Assembly (NCBI GenBank): GCA_024233865.1
Contig: JACKPA010000001.1
Coordinates: forward strand, 496,001-560,000
Direction: 5' to 3'
DNA length: 64,000 nt
Source of the DNA: Leptospiraceae bacterium
GTDB taxonomy: Bacteria > Spirochaetota > Leptospiria > Leptospirales > Leptospiraceae
The translations under genes were made by a program, and so were the position numbers. A model generated the notes under the pieces. The model worked only from the letters and a program-made list of their open reading frames with translations, searched no databases and had not been told where the DNA came from. The stretch's first letter is position 1. The number at the start of each line of letters is the position of its first letter. Below are positions 1 through 8,501 of the stretch, piece after piece.

Positions 1-572
1 ATGGAGGAACAGGTCTTGGACTTACCATTTCCAATAAATTGCTTGGTTTGATGGGTTCTCAACTCCAATTAGAATCCACACTTGGTCAAGGGAGTACATT
101 TTACTTTGATTTACCGCTCAAGGTGATCAAGGATGAAACCCTTCAATTTGAAAAACCAAAACCTATACACTCAAAAAAAATAAACCCAATGTTAAGTTCC
201 ATTACAATTCTTGTTGCAGAAGACAATGAGGTAAATATGAAGTTGGTAGTCAGTATGCTAAAAAAAATCATATCCAACGTCCAAATTTTAGAAGCTCATA
301 ATGGTTTGGAGGCAGTTCGACTCTTTCAAAAAGAAACTCCGGATATTGTTTTTATGGATATACAAATGCCTGAAATGAATGGTCATGACGCAACAAGGGC
401 AATTCGAAAATTAGACAAAGAAAAACACGTTCCCATTATTGCTCTTACAGCCGGAGCATTAAAAGAAGAAAGAGATAAATGTCTAGCAATTGGTATGGAT
501 GATTATATTACAAAACCTGTGATTAAGAATACGATTCAAGAAGTATTGGGAAAATGGGTATTGGAAAAATAA
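1..572 (+). CDS. Hybrid histidine kinase, C-terminal part (cut by window edge)
   Basis: The gene enters from the left edge; the reading frame begins at base 3. The first residues (GGTGLGLTISNKL) are the G2 box of a HATPase_c domain. A receiver domain follows: acidic pair ED in VAEDNE, phosphoacceptor Asp in VFMDIQMPEMNG, Thr in ALTAG, Lys in TKP. All receiver catalytic residues are intact, so this end of the protein should accept phosphate from its own or another kinase. The sensor and dimerisation domains lie outside the window, so the signal is unknown. An ATG at 39 is internal to the G2 region and is not a real start. The gene converges with the TonB-like gene 8 bp downstream. Confidence 0.93.
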   Translation, partial: GGTGLGLTISNKLLGLMGSQLQLESTLGQGSTFYFDLPLKVIKDETLQFEKPKPIHSKKINPMLSSITILVAEDNEVNMKLVVSMLKKIISNVQILEAHNGLEAVRLFQKETPDIVFMDIQMPEMNGHDATRAIRKLDKEKHVPIIALTAGALKEERDKCLAIGMDDYITKPVIKNTIQEVLGKWVLEK

Positions 573-580
573 CTTTATAT

Positions 581-1087
581 TCAGCGTTCAATCACAAAAC
601 TTACGGGTATTTTTAATTCACTTCCTTCCGGTAGGTTGAACTCCCAGTTTTGAATTACTTTTCTAAATTCCTTATCAAAAATTCTATGTTTACAAGGCTT
701 GATAGCTTCCACTGTTTCCACTTTTTTGTTTTTTCCGATTTTTACCTTCCATTCACATTCCGATTCCAAGCCTTGCTCTAAGGCATCGGGTGGGTAAGAA
801 ATTTGCTTTTTTACTTTGAGGATTTCTTCTTCCACAGAGCCAACTACTTCTACTTTTTTGCTTTCTGTTGCTTCTTTTGTTTCAGAGGCTTCTTCTTTTT
901 GTTTGGACTTTAATTTATTGCTTTTTTTAGCAGAAGAGGTAAAATAAAAGGAAAACGTATTGCGAGCAGAACCTTTTTGAATAAGAATTTCCAAATCTTT
1001 GGGATAGTTTATGCTTGCATAAACCATAGTTATTATCAAACTAAAATGAATAACAATGGATAGAACTACACTTTTTAAAAAGTTCAT
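581..1087 (-). CDS. TonB-family C-terminal domain protein
   Basis: 168 residues with the classic TonB layout: an N-terminal membrane anchor (about residues 5-25), a low-complexity Lys/Glu/Ser-rich linker (about 50-85), and a C-terminal TonB-like domain (about 92-168) beginning near ISYPPDALEQGLE and ending on a beta strand. TonB proteins transmit proton-motive energy from ExbB/ExbD to outer-membrane receptors; no exbB/exbD or TonB-dependent receptor is visible here, so the partner is unknown. The linker is acidic/basic and not Pro-rich as in E. coli TonB. It is the last gene of a minus-strand run after ubiA and ubiX, separated from ubiX by about 90 bp, so co-transcription is possible but not shown. 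Confidence 0.75.
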   Translation of the reverse strand: MNFLKSVVLSIVIHFSLIITMVYASINYPKDLEILIQKGSARNTFSFYFTSSAKKSNKLKSKQKEEASETKEATESKKVEVVGSVEEEILKVKKQISYPPDALEQGLESECEWKVKIGKNKKVETVEAIKPCKHRIFDKEFRKVIQNWEFNLPEGSELKIPVSFVIER

Positions 1088-1178
1088 TTTTTCATAAGTA
1101 GATCAGTGATTTACCCATAATATACCTGATGTCATAGCGCAAAAACAACAAAATTTTTCTACTATGAAGTTTTGATTT

Positions 1179-1784
1179 TTAAAACTTAGGATTCCATGGT
1201 TTAAATAGGTCGAAATCATAACCTAAAAGATTAAAAATTCTTCCGGCAATGAAATCGCCCAAATCATCCAAAGAATTTGGCAAAAAGTAAAATCCTGGAG
1301 ATGCGGGTAAAATGATTCCACCGACTTTGTCTAGTTTGAGCATATTTTTTAGGTGAATTTGGTTATAAGGTGTTTCTCTCGGAACGGCTATGAGTCTTCT
1401 TTTTTCTTTCAGGGTAACATCCGCACATCTTTCGATCAAATTGGTGGTAATTCCTGTTACTATCGAGCCTATTGTTTTCATAGAGCACGGAACAATTACC
1501 ATTGCCTCCCATATATTAGAGCCGGAGGCTATATCTTCTCCAATATCGTGAAAGTTTCGGAAAGCAAAAGTATTTGAAATATTTTCAACTTTCCATTTTT
1601 CTATAATAAAGTTTACGATTTCTTCAGGCGTGTTTGCTTTTGTTTGGTATTCTTCTTTAAATATTTTAATGGAAGCAGGGCTGAAAATTAAAAAAGTTTC
1701 ACCTTGTATTTCCAAGAGTTTTTTTAAAAATCTGGCTGCATAAATAGAGCCGCTTGCTCCCGAAATGGCAACTACAAGTTTCAT
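1179..1784 (-). CDS. ubiX: Flavin prenyltransferase UbiX
   Basis: 201 residues, normal UbiX length. Family marks: GASGSIYA near the N terminus (FMN phosphate loop), VPCSMKT in the middle, and LIAVPRETPYNQIHLKNM. UbiX joins dimethylallyl phosphate to reduced FMN to make prenylated FMN, the cofactor of UbiD-type decarboxylases. It starts 7 bp after the ubiA stop on the same strand, so the two are very likely one transcript acting in quinone biosynthesis. No ubiD is seen in the window. Whether the quinone is ubiquinone or a menaquinone made by the futalosine route cannot be told from these two genes alone. Confidence 0.93.
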   Translation of the reverse strand: MKLVVAISGASGSIYAARFLKKLLEIQGETFLIFSPASIKIFKEEYQTKANTPEEIVNFIIEKWKVENISNTFAFRNFHDIGEDIASGSNIWEAMVIVPCSMKTIGSIVTGITTNLIERCADVTLKEKRRLIAVPRETPYNQIHLKNMLKLDKVGGIILPASPGFYFLPNSLDDLGDFIAGRIFNLLGYDFDLFKPWNPKF

Positions 1785-1791
1785 AATGATA

Positions 1792-2700
1792 CTATTTATA
1801 AAACCCTATTTTAAGCAAAATTTGATTCCATTTTTCAATCACAATTCCCACAAATAAAACAACACTGATAAAGGCGTTTATATGAAAAAAAGCGATAGGA
1901 ATTTTAGTCAAATCATCCGGTGAAACGAGTCTATGCTCTATGATATATAAAATACCAGTGATCCCTAAAAAAACGTAGTAGTACCAACCAAGTTGAACGT
2001 AAACCCCGGCAGAAATAAAAGTTCCAAAGGCCAAGATATGAAGGATTTTAGAAATGAAAAATGATTTTTTTAATCCGAATTTTGCCGGTATGGAGTTGAT
2101 TCCCAGTTTTCTGTCAATTTCCATGTCTTGGATGGAATACAAAATATCAAAACCGGAAATATGAAACATCAAACCTAAAAACCAAAAGATTGGTGTTGAT
2201 TCATTGAGCGAATCCAAAATGGCGATCCAAGCACCAGCCGGAGCAATTCCTATCGCCATTCCCAGTAAAAAATGACATAAATAGGTGAATCTTTTACTTA
2301 CACTATAAAATAAAATGATAAAAAGAGTGGGAAAAGAGAGCACAAAACAAGTTAGATTGATAAAATAGCTAGTTATAACAAAGACCAAGGAAGACATAAC
2401 AATAAAAAACAGCACTGATTTTTGAGACAATACTCCGGCAGGAATTTCGCGCATGGAAGTTCTTGGATTTTTAGCATCATAATCGTGGTCGATATACCTA
2501 TTAAAACCCATGGCAGCACTTCTGGCGCTGACCATACATATCGCAATGAAAAGTAGCTTTAAGTTAATTTCCCTGGGAGAAAGGTTGGAAACGGATAAAG
2601 CTAAAGTTGCAGATAAGCCGGCAAACGGAAGTGCAAAAATAGAATGAGAAAATTTTACCATTCGACCGTAATTATTAATTTTTTCTAAAATAGTTAACAT
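1792..2700 (-). CDS. ubiA: UbiA-family polyprenyltransferase (quinone biosynthesis)
   Basis: 302-residue polytopic membrane protein with about eight hydrophobic segments. It carries both aspartate-rich motifs that bind prenyl diphosphate through magnesium: NRYIDHDYDAKNPRT (NDxxDxxxD type) at about residues 62-76 and SIQDMEIDRKLGINSIP at about 190-206. It transfers a polyprenyl chain to an aromatic ring such as 4-hydroxybenzoate, or the futalosine-pathway intermediate in MqnP relatives. Start is an ATG at 2700. It is followed 7 bp later by ubiX, supporting a shared quinone pathway. The choice between UbiA and MqnP function is open. Confidence 0.88.
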   Translation of the reverse strand: MLTILEKINNYGRMVKFSHSIFALPFAGLSATLALSVSNLSPREINLKLLFIAICMVSARSAAMGFNRYIDHDYDAKNPRTSMREIPAGVLSQKSVLFFIVMSSLVFVITSYFINLTCFVLSFPTLFIILFYSVSKRFTYLCHFLLGMAIGIAPAGAWIAILDSLNESTPIFWFLGLMFHISGFDILYSIQDMEIDRKLGINSIPAKFGLKKSFFISKILHILAFGTFISAGVYVQLGWYYYVFLGITGILYIIEHRLVSPDDLTKIPIAFFHINAFISVVLFVGIVIEKWNQILLKIGFYK

Positions 2701-2772
2701 AAATTTCTGTATTATTTATTTTTATTCAATAGAAAAGAACAAATAGATTTTAATTTTTAAATTCATCTTCTT

Positions 2773-3495
2773 CTAAAAAGCTGTAGGTTTAAAATCATTG
2801 CGATTGATTATAGAAGCGCTTTTACCTGTTGCGCGGATCACAAAAAGACCTTTACGATCTGCTCGCAAATGAGCGTCTGACTCACTTCGCAAAAACGCCA
2901 TAGCTCCATAAACTTTATTATTCACGTATTCGGGGAAAACGGTTTTTACCATTTCTAATTTTTTGACAAATTTTTCTATGTGCTCTGGAATAAGAGTCGT
3001 TTTTACCTCTACAAATACAACTTCAATCCCATTTTTTGCCTGTATATCAATTTCAAAATCTCGGTTATTGTAAACTTTTTTGATTCTCTGGCTTGTTTGA
3101 TTAACAGAGATTCCCCTTGCTTGGAGTAACTCAACCAAATCACCCTCAACCAGGGATTCCATCAGTTTTCCCCATTGTCCGGTAAACAAATTGTTTAAGC
3201 TTTTAATTTTCTTGTCTGTTTCGCGAAATTTTTTGTCCGTTTCCAGAGAACTTTCTTTTATTAATCTTTCCGTTTCCAGAGAACTTTCTTTTATTAATCT
3301 TTCCGTTTCTAAAGAATTTTCTTTTATTAGCCTTTCCGTTTCTTGGAAACGTTTGTCTGTTTCCAAAGAGCTTTCTTTTATCAACCTTTCTGTTTCTATC
3401 GAATTCTTTTTTATTAACCTTTCTGTTTCTTGAAAACGCCTATCTGTTTCTTTGAACAATAGTAAAATATTTTCAAAACTTAGAGATTGTTCCAT
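2773..3495 (-). CDS. Coiled-coil repeat protein with PD-(D/E)XK-like domain
   Basis: About 240 residues in two halves. The N-terminal half is made of near-identical 11-residue units of the type ETERLIKESSL mixed with 7-residue ETDKRFQ units, predicting a long parallel coiled coil. The C-terminal half (from about 110) has DFEIDIQAKNG and EVVFVEVKT, the Asp and ExK pattern of a PD-(D/E)XK nuclease-like fold, as in DUF3782-type proteins often found in several copies per genome. An ATG at 3516 exists, but an AAGGAG Shine-Dalgarno lies immediately before the ATG at 3495, which is therefore preferred. Function is unknown; nuclease activity is inferred from motif only. It is flanked by ubiA and fliR on the same strand with gaps of 72 and 45 bp. 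Confidence 0.8.
   Translation of the reverse strand: MEQSLSFENILLLFKETDRRFQETERLIKKNSIETERLIKESSLETDKRFQETERLIKENSLETERLIKESSLETERLIKESSLETDKKFRETDKKIKSLNNLFTGQWGKLMESLVEGDLVELLQARGISVNQTSQRIKKVYNNRDFEIDIQAKNGIEVVFVEVKTTLIPEHIEKFVKKLEMVKTVFPEYVNNKVYGAMAFLRSESDAHLRADRKGLFVIRATGKSASIINRNDFKPTAF
3231..3452 (-). repeat. Intragenic 33-bp/21-bp tandem repeats encoding hendecads and heptads
   Basis: DNA repeats with unit about 33 bp (encoding ETERLIKESSL) interspersed with 21-bp units (encoding ETDKRFQ). Two neighbouring 33-bp copies are nearly identical at DNA level, indicating recent expansion, so the copy number may vary between strains. Confidence 0.8.
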
Positions 3496-3540
3496 ATTTT
3501 TCTCCTTCTTTATCATTGACTCATTTTATAAACATAACCT

Positions 3541-4326
3541 CTAGTTATGATGCCAATTGCCCAGCATCCTATGGATTTGATCGAAAGATAACTCTATACT
3601 TTCAACCATTTGTTTTTCAATAAATGGAATTGTAATTATCATAATGATTAATCCTATTGCAATTTTTGCTGGAAAACTAATTTGCAATATATTCAATTGA
3701 GGAGCTACCTTCCCCATCAGGGCTTCTGCAATCGTTACCAACAAAATAATCCCCATAACGGGTAAAGCAAGCTTAAAAGCTACGACAAACATTGCTCCTA
3801 CGGAATACTCCAATACGTGTAAAATGCCCGAATTCACTTCGTTTGTAAATTTTAAAATTTGCAATCTTTCAAAAGAAAAAACAATACTTTCCAATAGAAT
3901 TCTATGTGCACCTACAACCAAAAAAAGGAGCATACCCAACATATTTTTCAAAATACTTAACACGGGTAAAGAAGATTGACTAACCGGGTCTAAAACCTGG
4001 GTATAACCAAAACCCATTTGAACGCTAAAAAATTCACCAGCCATTTGAAAACCGGCAAAAATGATGCTAACCATAAACCCAATTAAAACTCCCACAAAAA
4101 TCTCAGAAATGGCAAGTAAAAAATATTCCCCCATACTACTCGGAATAGGTGGTATATAGTTGGCGGTAACCGGAAAAATAATTAAGGTGGTTAAAAAAGC
4201 AATCATCACCCTAAGTGGCAGCTTAACCGCTTCGGAAGCATAAATTGGTGCCGTATTGATTAAACCCATAATACGGGCAAAAATTAGCATAAAAGTTTGG
4301 AAGTTATATACAAAAGGTTCAAGCAT
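3541..4326 (-). CDS. fliR: Flagellar biosynthesis protein FliR
   Basis: 261 residues, the usual FliR length, mostly hydrophobic with five to six membrane segments. The N terminus (FARIMGLINTAPIY) and the stretch SEIFVGVLIGFMVSIIFAGFQ followed by MGFGYTQVLDP are typical of FliR/FlhB-associated export gate proteins. FliR with FliP and FliQ forms the inner-membrane export gate of the flagellar type III secretion apparatus. No fliP, fliQ, flhB or flhA flanks it here; upstream is a DinG-type helicase on the same strand with a 73-bp gap. The isolated position is unusual compared with the fliPQR-flhBA clusters of many bacteria. Confidence 0.92.
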   Translation of the reverse strand: MLEPFVYNFQTFMLIFARIMGLINTAPIYASEAVKLPLRVMIAFLTTLIIFPVTANYIPPIPSSMGEYFLLAISEIFVGVLIGFMVSIIFAGFQMAGEFFSVQMGFGYTQVLDPVSQSSLPVLSILKNMLGMLLFLVVGAHRILLESIVFSFERLQILKFTNEVNSGILHVLEYSVGAMFVVAFKLALPVMGIILLVTIAEALMGKVAPQLNILQISFPAKIAIGLIIMIITIPFIEKQMVESIELSFDQIHRMLGNWHHN

Positions 4327-4399
4327 AGTAAGTTGTTTTTAGCAATATTACCAAGGTAAGTATATTTGAAAATAACATTTTCATATCTTCTGGTAAAGA

Positions 4400-6415
4400 T
4401 TAATTGGACTTGTCATAATCAAACCTTAGTTGTTTATAGCTTTCTTTTAACTCTTTGTAGGTAAACACTTTTTTTGCAGGTGGTAAGGCATTTACAATTT
4501 CGCTTCCGTAGGCTTTGGTATGTAACCGAGGGTCAAGAATAGAAACAATTCCTATATCCGTTTTGGAGCGGACCAATCTTCCAAAGCCTTGTTTCAAAGT
4601 TAAAATGGAATGAGGCAATTGAATTTCCATAAAAGAATTGCCGTTTCTCTTTTTGATTTCCTCAATCCTCGCTTCCAGAACAGGCTCTTGAGGTGGTTGG
4701 AATGGTAGCTTTGTGATAATAACGGATTTTAATTGGTCTCCCTTTATATCAACGCCCTGCCAAAAAGTAGCAACACCAAACAAAACTCCGTTAGGTACTT
4801 CCAGAAATTCCTTTTTTGCTTTGTCAGCTCCCAGTTTGGTTTGGGAAAATAGCGGATAAGGTAAATTATCAACCAGTTCATCATAGACTAAATTCAAGGA
4901 TTTATTGGAAGTAAACAAAACAAAAGCGGATCCTTCTGTTAAATCCAATAACATGGGAATCAGTTTTGCTAAGTCTTCATGGTATTCATCCGATTGAGTA
5001 GCCGGGTCACTGATTCGTTTGGGAATATAAAGCAACACTTGATTTTTATAATCAAAAGGAGATTCTAATACCAACTCTTGGGTTTCAATATTTCCGATAT
5101 AGCTTTTAAAATAAGAAAACTTGGTTTTTCCGGATGTCAAGGTAGCAGAAGTGAAGATGATACTATCCATTTTGGGAATAAAGGTTTCTTCCATAATCCC
5201 CGTAACATTCCTGGGTTGGGTAAACAATCTAAACGACTTTTCTTGCTTGTAGACATTCGGTGGCTCTACCCAAGCGACCATTTCTTCTTCTTCGTTCAAT
5301 CGAAATTTGCTAAACGTTAAACAACATGCTTGCAGCCTTACAATAGACATCTCCAAGCTAATAGCAATTTCTTTCTCCACCAAGTTGTCACTTTCTTTAT
5401 CAAAGCCTTCTAAAGTTTTTGCCATGCAAATAATTAACCTATTTAACTCTTCTTCCAGTTTCCCTTCATCCAAAGTTAAACTTTCCGTTATTCTCTGAGC
5501 GTTGTAGATAGGTGGCAACTCGGACGTTAGAACATTAAAATAGTCAACCAAAGTTCTTTCCAATTCAGCGACAAACCTTACAATGTCTTTTTTGCTTTTG
5601 TGTGTATCTATCTTTGTAGTAAGGCAGTTTTTGCTTTTATCATTATGAATAAAACTCAATACCGTTTGAACGTCTTCATAAGCAACGGTGCTGCAAAAAG
5701 ACTTTCCTATAATTTCCGAAAAATTGTGAGCTTCATCTACAATAATATGAGAAAACTCCGGTAAAATCTTAAAATCACCGGCTATGTGACTTCCAAGCAG
5801 GTGATGATTCACGATCAAAATATTTGCTCTTCTCCATTTTTCCTTTTCTAAAAAATAAAAAGAGGAGCTAAAATTTGGACAATTTCTACCAAGGCAATTG
5901 TCACTTTCACGAGTAATTTGAACCCAAAAGTCGAAAGTCGCAAATCCGGTATATTCCGAGCGAATTCCGGATTTTGTCATGTTTAACCACTGGTAAAATT
6001 GAGGTAAATGCTCTGTCATTTCCGGATTAAAATTCCCACGACTTATCACATCGTTTAGCTTTCGCTTGCAGACATAATTGTTGGAACCCATAGCAATTTC
6101 CGCCTGAAAATCAATGCCAAGCAATTTTTTTGCTATAGGAATGTCTTTGTTTATAAGCTGATTTTGGAGGGCTTTGGTTTCCGTTGAGATTACAACCGTT
6201 TTCTGCTCCGATAAGGAATAAAATACTGCCGGAAGTAAATAGGCTAAACTTTTTCCAACCCCAGTTCCGGCTTCTACCATGAGATTTTGAGATTTTTGAA
6301 AAGCTTGCTCCACAGATATGGACATATCAACTTGCTCTTTCCTAAATTCAAATTCTGCCCATGTTTTTTTTAGAGGTTGGTTAAAAAAGTTATCTACCGT
6401 TTTGATTTGTTTCAT
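4400..6415 (-). CDS. dinG: DinG/XPD-like ATP-dependent DNA helicase
   Basis: About 671 residues. Superfamily 2 helicase signatures: EAGTGVGKS (Walker A) near residue 50, VDEAHNF (DEAH box) near 230, TSATL (motif III) and QGFGRLVRS (motif VI) toward the C terminus. Cysteines at YVCKRKL and in DNCLGRNCPNF fit the four-Cys iron-sulfur cluster of the XPD/DinG family. The enzyme would unwind damaged or structured DNA 5' to 3'. The frame can begin at a GTG at 6424, but the ATG at 6415 is more natural; no strong ribosome site separates them. It lies alone upstream of fliR. Confidence 0.9.
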   Translation of the reverse strand: MKQIKTVDNFFNQPLKKTWAEFEFRKEQVDMSISVEQAFQKSQNLMVEAGTGVGKSLAYLLPAVFYSLSEQKTVVISTETKALQNQLINKDIPIAKKLLGIDFQAEIAMGSNNYVCKRKLNDVISRGNFNPEMTEHLPQFYQWLNMTKSGIRSEYTGFATFDFWVQITRESDNCLGRNCPNFSSSFYFLEKEKWRRANILIVNHHLLGSHIAGDFKILPEFSHIIVDEAHNFSEIIGKSFCSTVAYEDVQTVLSFIHNDKSKNCLTTKIDTHKSKKDIVRFVAELERTLVDYFNVLTSELPPIYNAQRITESLTLDEGKLEEELNRLIICMAKTLEGFDKESDNLVEKEIAISLEMSIVRLQACCLTFSKFRLNEEEEMVAWVEPPNVYKQEKSFRLFTQPRNVTGIMEETFIPKMDSIIFTSATLTSGKTKFSYFKSYIGNIETQELVLESPFDYKNQVLLYIPKRISDPATQSDEYHEDLAKLIPMLLDLTEGSAFVLFTSNKSLNLVYDELVDNLPYPLFSQTKLGADKAKKEFLEVPNGVLFGVATFWQGVDIKGDQLKSVIITKLPFQPPQEPVLEARIEEIKKRNGNSFMEIQLPHSILTLKQGFGRLVRSKTDIGIVSILDPRLHTKAYGSEIVNALPPAKKVFTYKELKESYKQLRFDYDKSN

Positions 6416-6533
6416 GATCCACACTATCGAAAAGCATAAAAATACTTAAAATTTGCTAGTATTATTAGTTTTTTTTAACAAAGAATCTTGGCAACTATTT
6501 TTAAAATCTACTACGCTTTTTTAGAATTATTTT

Positions 6534-7601
6534 CTAAGAATTTTTTACCAACTCCACAAGATGATCCAGTTCATAATCTTCTGCCAGTTTAGTGAAATGA
6601 TTTCCTATATTTGAGTTTAGGCGAGTGATTTCGACATTGATTTCTTCTATCAGTTCCAGGTCGCCCATTTTAATGGCGTGAGTGAATCTTTGTAGCAACT
6701 CTTTAGGTAGCATTTTGATATCTTCTTTATCGAAACTTTCTATCCCGGTTATTCCTTTTTCATGTTCAATTCCAATCGGAAACAAGTTATTGTCTTCTGG
6801 TTTAGTTTCACTCGGCAGTTTGGTTTGGATCCAAAAGGAAAAAATGCTTCCTTTGTTTAGCTTGCTTTGAACTTGAACTTGTCCACCCAAGAGTTTTGCG
6901 AAATTATAACTGATTGGTAAACCTAGTCTTGGATAATCCATATTTTTGTTTTCCAATTTTGTTGCTGAAAATGGGTTAAACAGGTCATCTATTTTACTTG
7001 TATCAATCCCTACTCCCGTATCTTGGATCTTAAAATGTAAAAGAAATAAGTCTTTCTCTGCTTTTTCCCAAGACACAAAAACCGTAATGCTTCCCTTTTC
7101 CGTAAACTTTATAGCGTTTTCGAGCAAATTGATTATAATTTGTTTGAGCTTGGGTCTATCACTAAAAATGTATTTTGGTAGATCGCTTTTTTGCTCCCAA
7201 AGGAATTCCAAGTCTTTTTTTTTCGCTTTGAATTTATAGGTATTTTTAAGTTCTTCCAATAACTTTATTATGCTAAAACTACTTTCTTCAAGGCTGATTT
7301 TATTTATATCAACTTTAACCAAAGATATAACCTGATCGATCAAACTTAAAAGATACTCACCACTTTGACTGATCTTTTCCAAATTTTTTCTGTGATGTTC
7401 GGGAAAGTCCTTGCTACGGCTCATAATCTGAGTAAAGCCCAAAATCGCATTTAGAGGGGAGCGTAATTCATGGTTCATACTTATAAAAAATTCGCTCTTG
7501 GCTTTGTTGGCAAGTTCGGCAGTTTCTTTGGCTTTTTTTAATTCTTCTATATAGCTATTTAATTCCAAAACTAACAAAGAATTTGTTTTCTCTGATTCCA
7601 T
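6534..7601 (-). CDS. Soluble sensor histidine kinase
   Basis: About 355 residues. A short N-terminal coiled coil (about 1-35) is followed by HisKA with the H box FFISMNHELRSPLNAILGF and by HATPase_c with N box NLLENAIKFTEKG and G1 box DTGVGI; the G2 box is RLGLPIS. After the ATPase domain is a roughly 65-residue helical tail (PKELLQRFTHAIKMGDLELI onward) of a type normally seen after receiver domains of hybrid kinases. There is no membrane segment or recognisable sensor, and no receiver, so the protein may be the remainder of a hybrid kinase or respond through a partner. An upstream GTG at 7649 would add 16 residues; the ATG at 7601 is preferred. Confidence 0.85.
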   Translation of the reverse strand: MESEKTNSLLVLELNSYIEELKKAKETAELANKAKSEFFISMNHELRSPLNAILGFTQIMSRSKDFPEHHRKNLEKISQSGEYLLSLIDQVISLVKVDINKISLEESSFSIIKLLEELKNTYKFKAKKKDLEFLWEQKSDLPKYIFSDRPKLKQIIINLLENAIKFTEKGSITVFVSWEKAEKDLFLLHFKIQDTGVGIDTSKIDDLFNPFSATKLENKNMDYPRLGLPISYNFAKLLGGQVQVQSKLNKGSIFSFWIQTKLPSETKPEDNNLFPIGIEHEKGITGIESFDKEDIKMLPKELLQRFTHAIKMGDLELIEEINVEITRLNSNIGNHFTKLAEDYELDHLVELVKNS

Positions 7602-7681
7602 AAAACACTTTTTAATTAAAAATAGTGGACAGAAAATTGTTGCAATCACTAAATTAACTCATATTAAAAAAAGAGGATTAT

Positions 7682-8452
7682 ATGAAAAGTTATACAAAAG
7701 CGACAAATGCAGTATTTATTGTATTTTTATCTTTGGGTTATCTCTTGGCTGATAAAAATAAACCTAGCAGCGGAAACCAACAAAATCAGTCTTTTAACAA
7801 AGCTAAAAAGAAATTAAAAGAACTCTATTCCGATCATAAAATTACATTCTATTGTGGTTGTACTTATAACGATGATAAAACGATAAATCCCGATAGTTGT
7901 GGGTATATTCCTAAAAAAAATAGCAAAAGAGCCAAAAAAATAGAATGGGAACATGTTGTTCCGGCAGAAAACTTTGGTCGTAGTTTTAAAGAATGGAGAG
8001 AAGGTGACCCTGAATGTGTGGATAGAAGAGGAAAGTCTTTTAAAGGTAGAAACTGTGCAAGGAAAGTAAACCTTAAATTTAGGTATATGGAAGCAGATAT
8101 GTACAATTTGTATCCAGCGATTGGTGAGCTTAACATGAGAAGGTCAAACTATTCCTATTCTATGATTGGTGGCGAGAAAAGAGAATTTGGAAGGTGTGAT
8201 TTTGAGGTAGAAGATCGTAAAGTAGAACCGCGTAATGAAATTTTTGGAGATATTGCTAGAACCTATTTTTATATGAATAGTTCTTATCCTGGACATGGGA
8301 TTATTTCCGGGAAAAATCAAAAGCTATTTGAGGCTTGGGATAAAATGGATCCCGTTGACAAATGGGAATGTGAAAGAGCAAGACGTATAAAAAGCATCCA
8401 GGGAAACACAAATCATATCGTAGAAGAGGCTTGCAAAAAAGCTGGGCTGTAA
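7682..8452 (+). CDS. endA: Secreted endonuclease I (EndA/Vvn family)
   Basis: 256 residues with an N-terminal signal peptide (about 1-23). The core carries EWEHVVPAENFG (the His-Glu metal-binding part of the beta-beta-alpha-Me fold), NCARKVNLKFRYMEADMYNLYPAIGELNMRRSNY, and paired cysteines (YCGC, GDPEC, RNC), all typical of endonuclease I. The enzyme is a periplasmic or extracellular non-specific nuclease cutting DNA and possibly RNA. A Shine-Dalgarno AGAGGA precedes the ATG. It is divergent from the upstream kinase gene and 49 bp before the Ser/Thr kinase; a role in nutrient scavenging or biofilm DNA degradation is inferred. Confidence 0.92.
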   Translation: MKSYTKATNAVFIVFLSLGYLLADKNKPSSGNQQNQSFNKAKKKLKELYSDHKITFYCGCTYNDDKTINPDSCGYIPKKNSKRAKKIEWEHVVPAENFGRSFKEWREGDPECVDRRGKSFKGRNCARKVNLKFRYMEADMYNLYPAIGELNMRRSNYSYSMIGGEKREFGRCDFEVEDRKVEPRNEIFGDIARTYFYMNSSYPGHGIISGKNQKLFEAWDKMDPVDKWECERARRIKSIQGNTNHIVEEACKKAGL

Positions 8453-8501
8453 ATTTTTGATTTACTCCTAAGTTTCGTTTCCTTAAACTGTACAAAATAT
8501 T

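Noticed and set aside
3191..3433. Plus-strand frame of repeated LSVSRELSFIN
   Set aside because: Antisense shadow of the coiled-coil repeats of the minus-strand gene.
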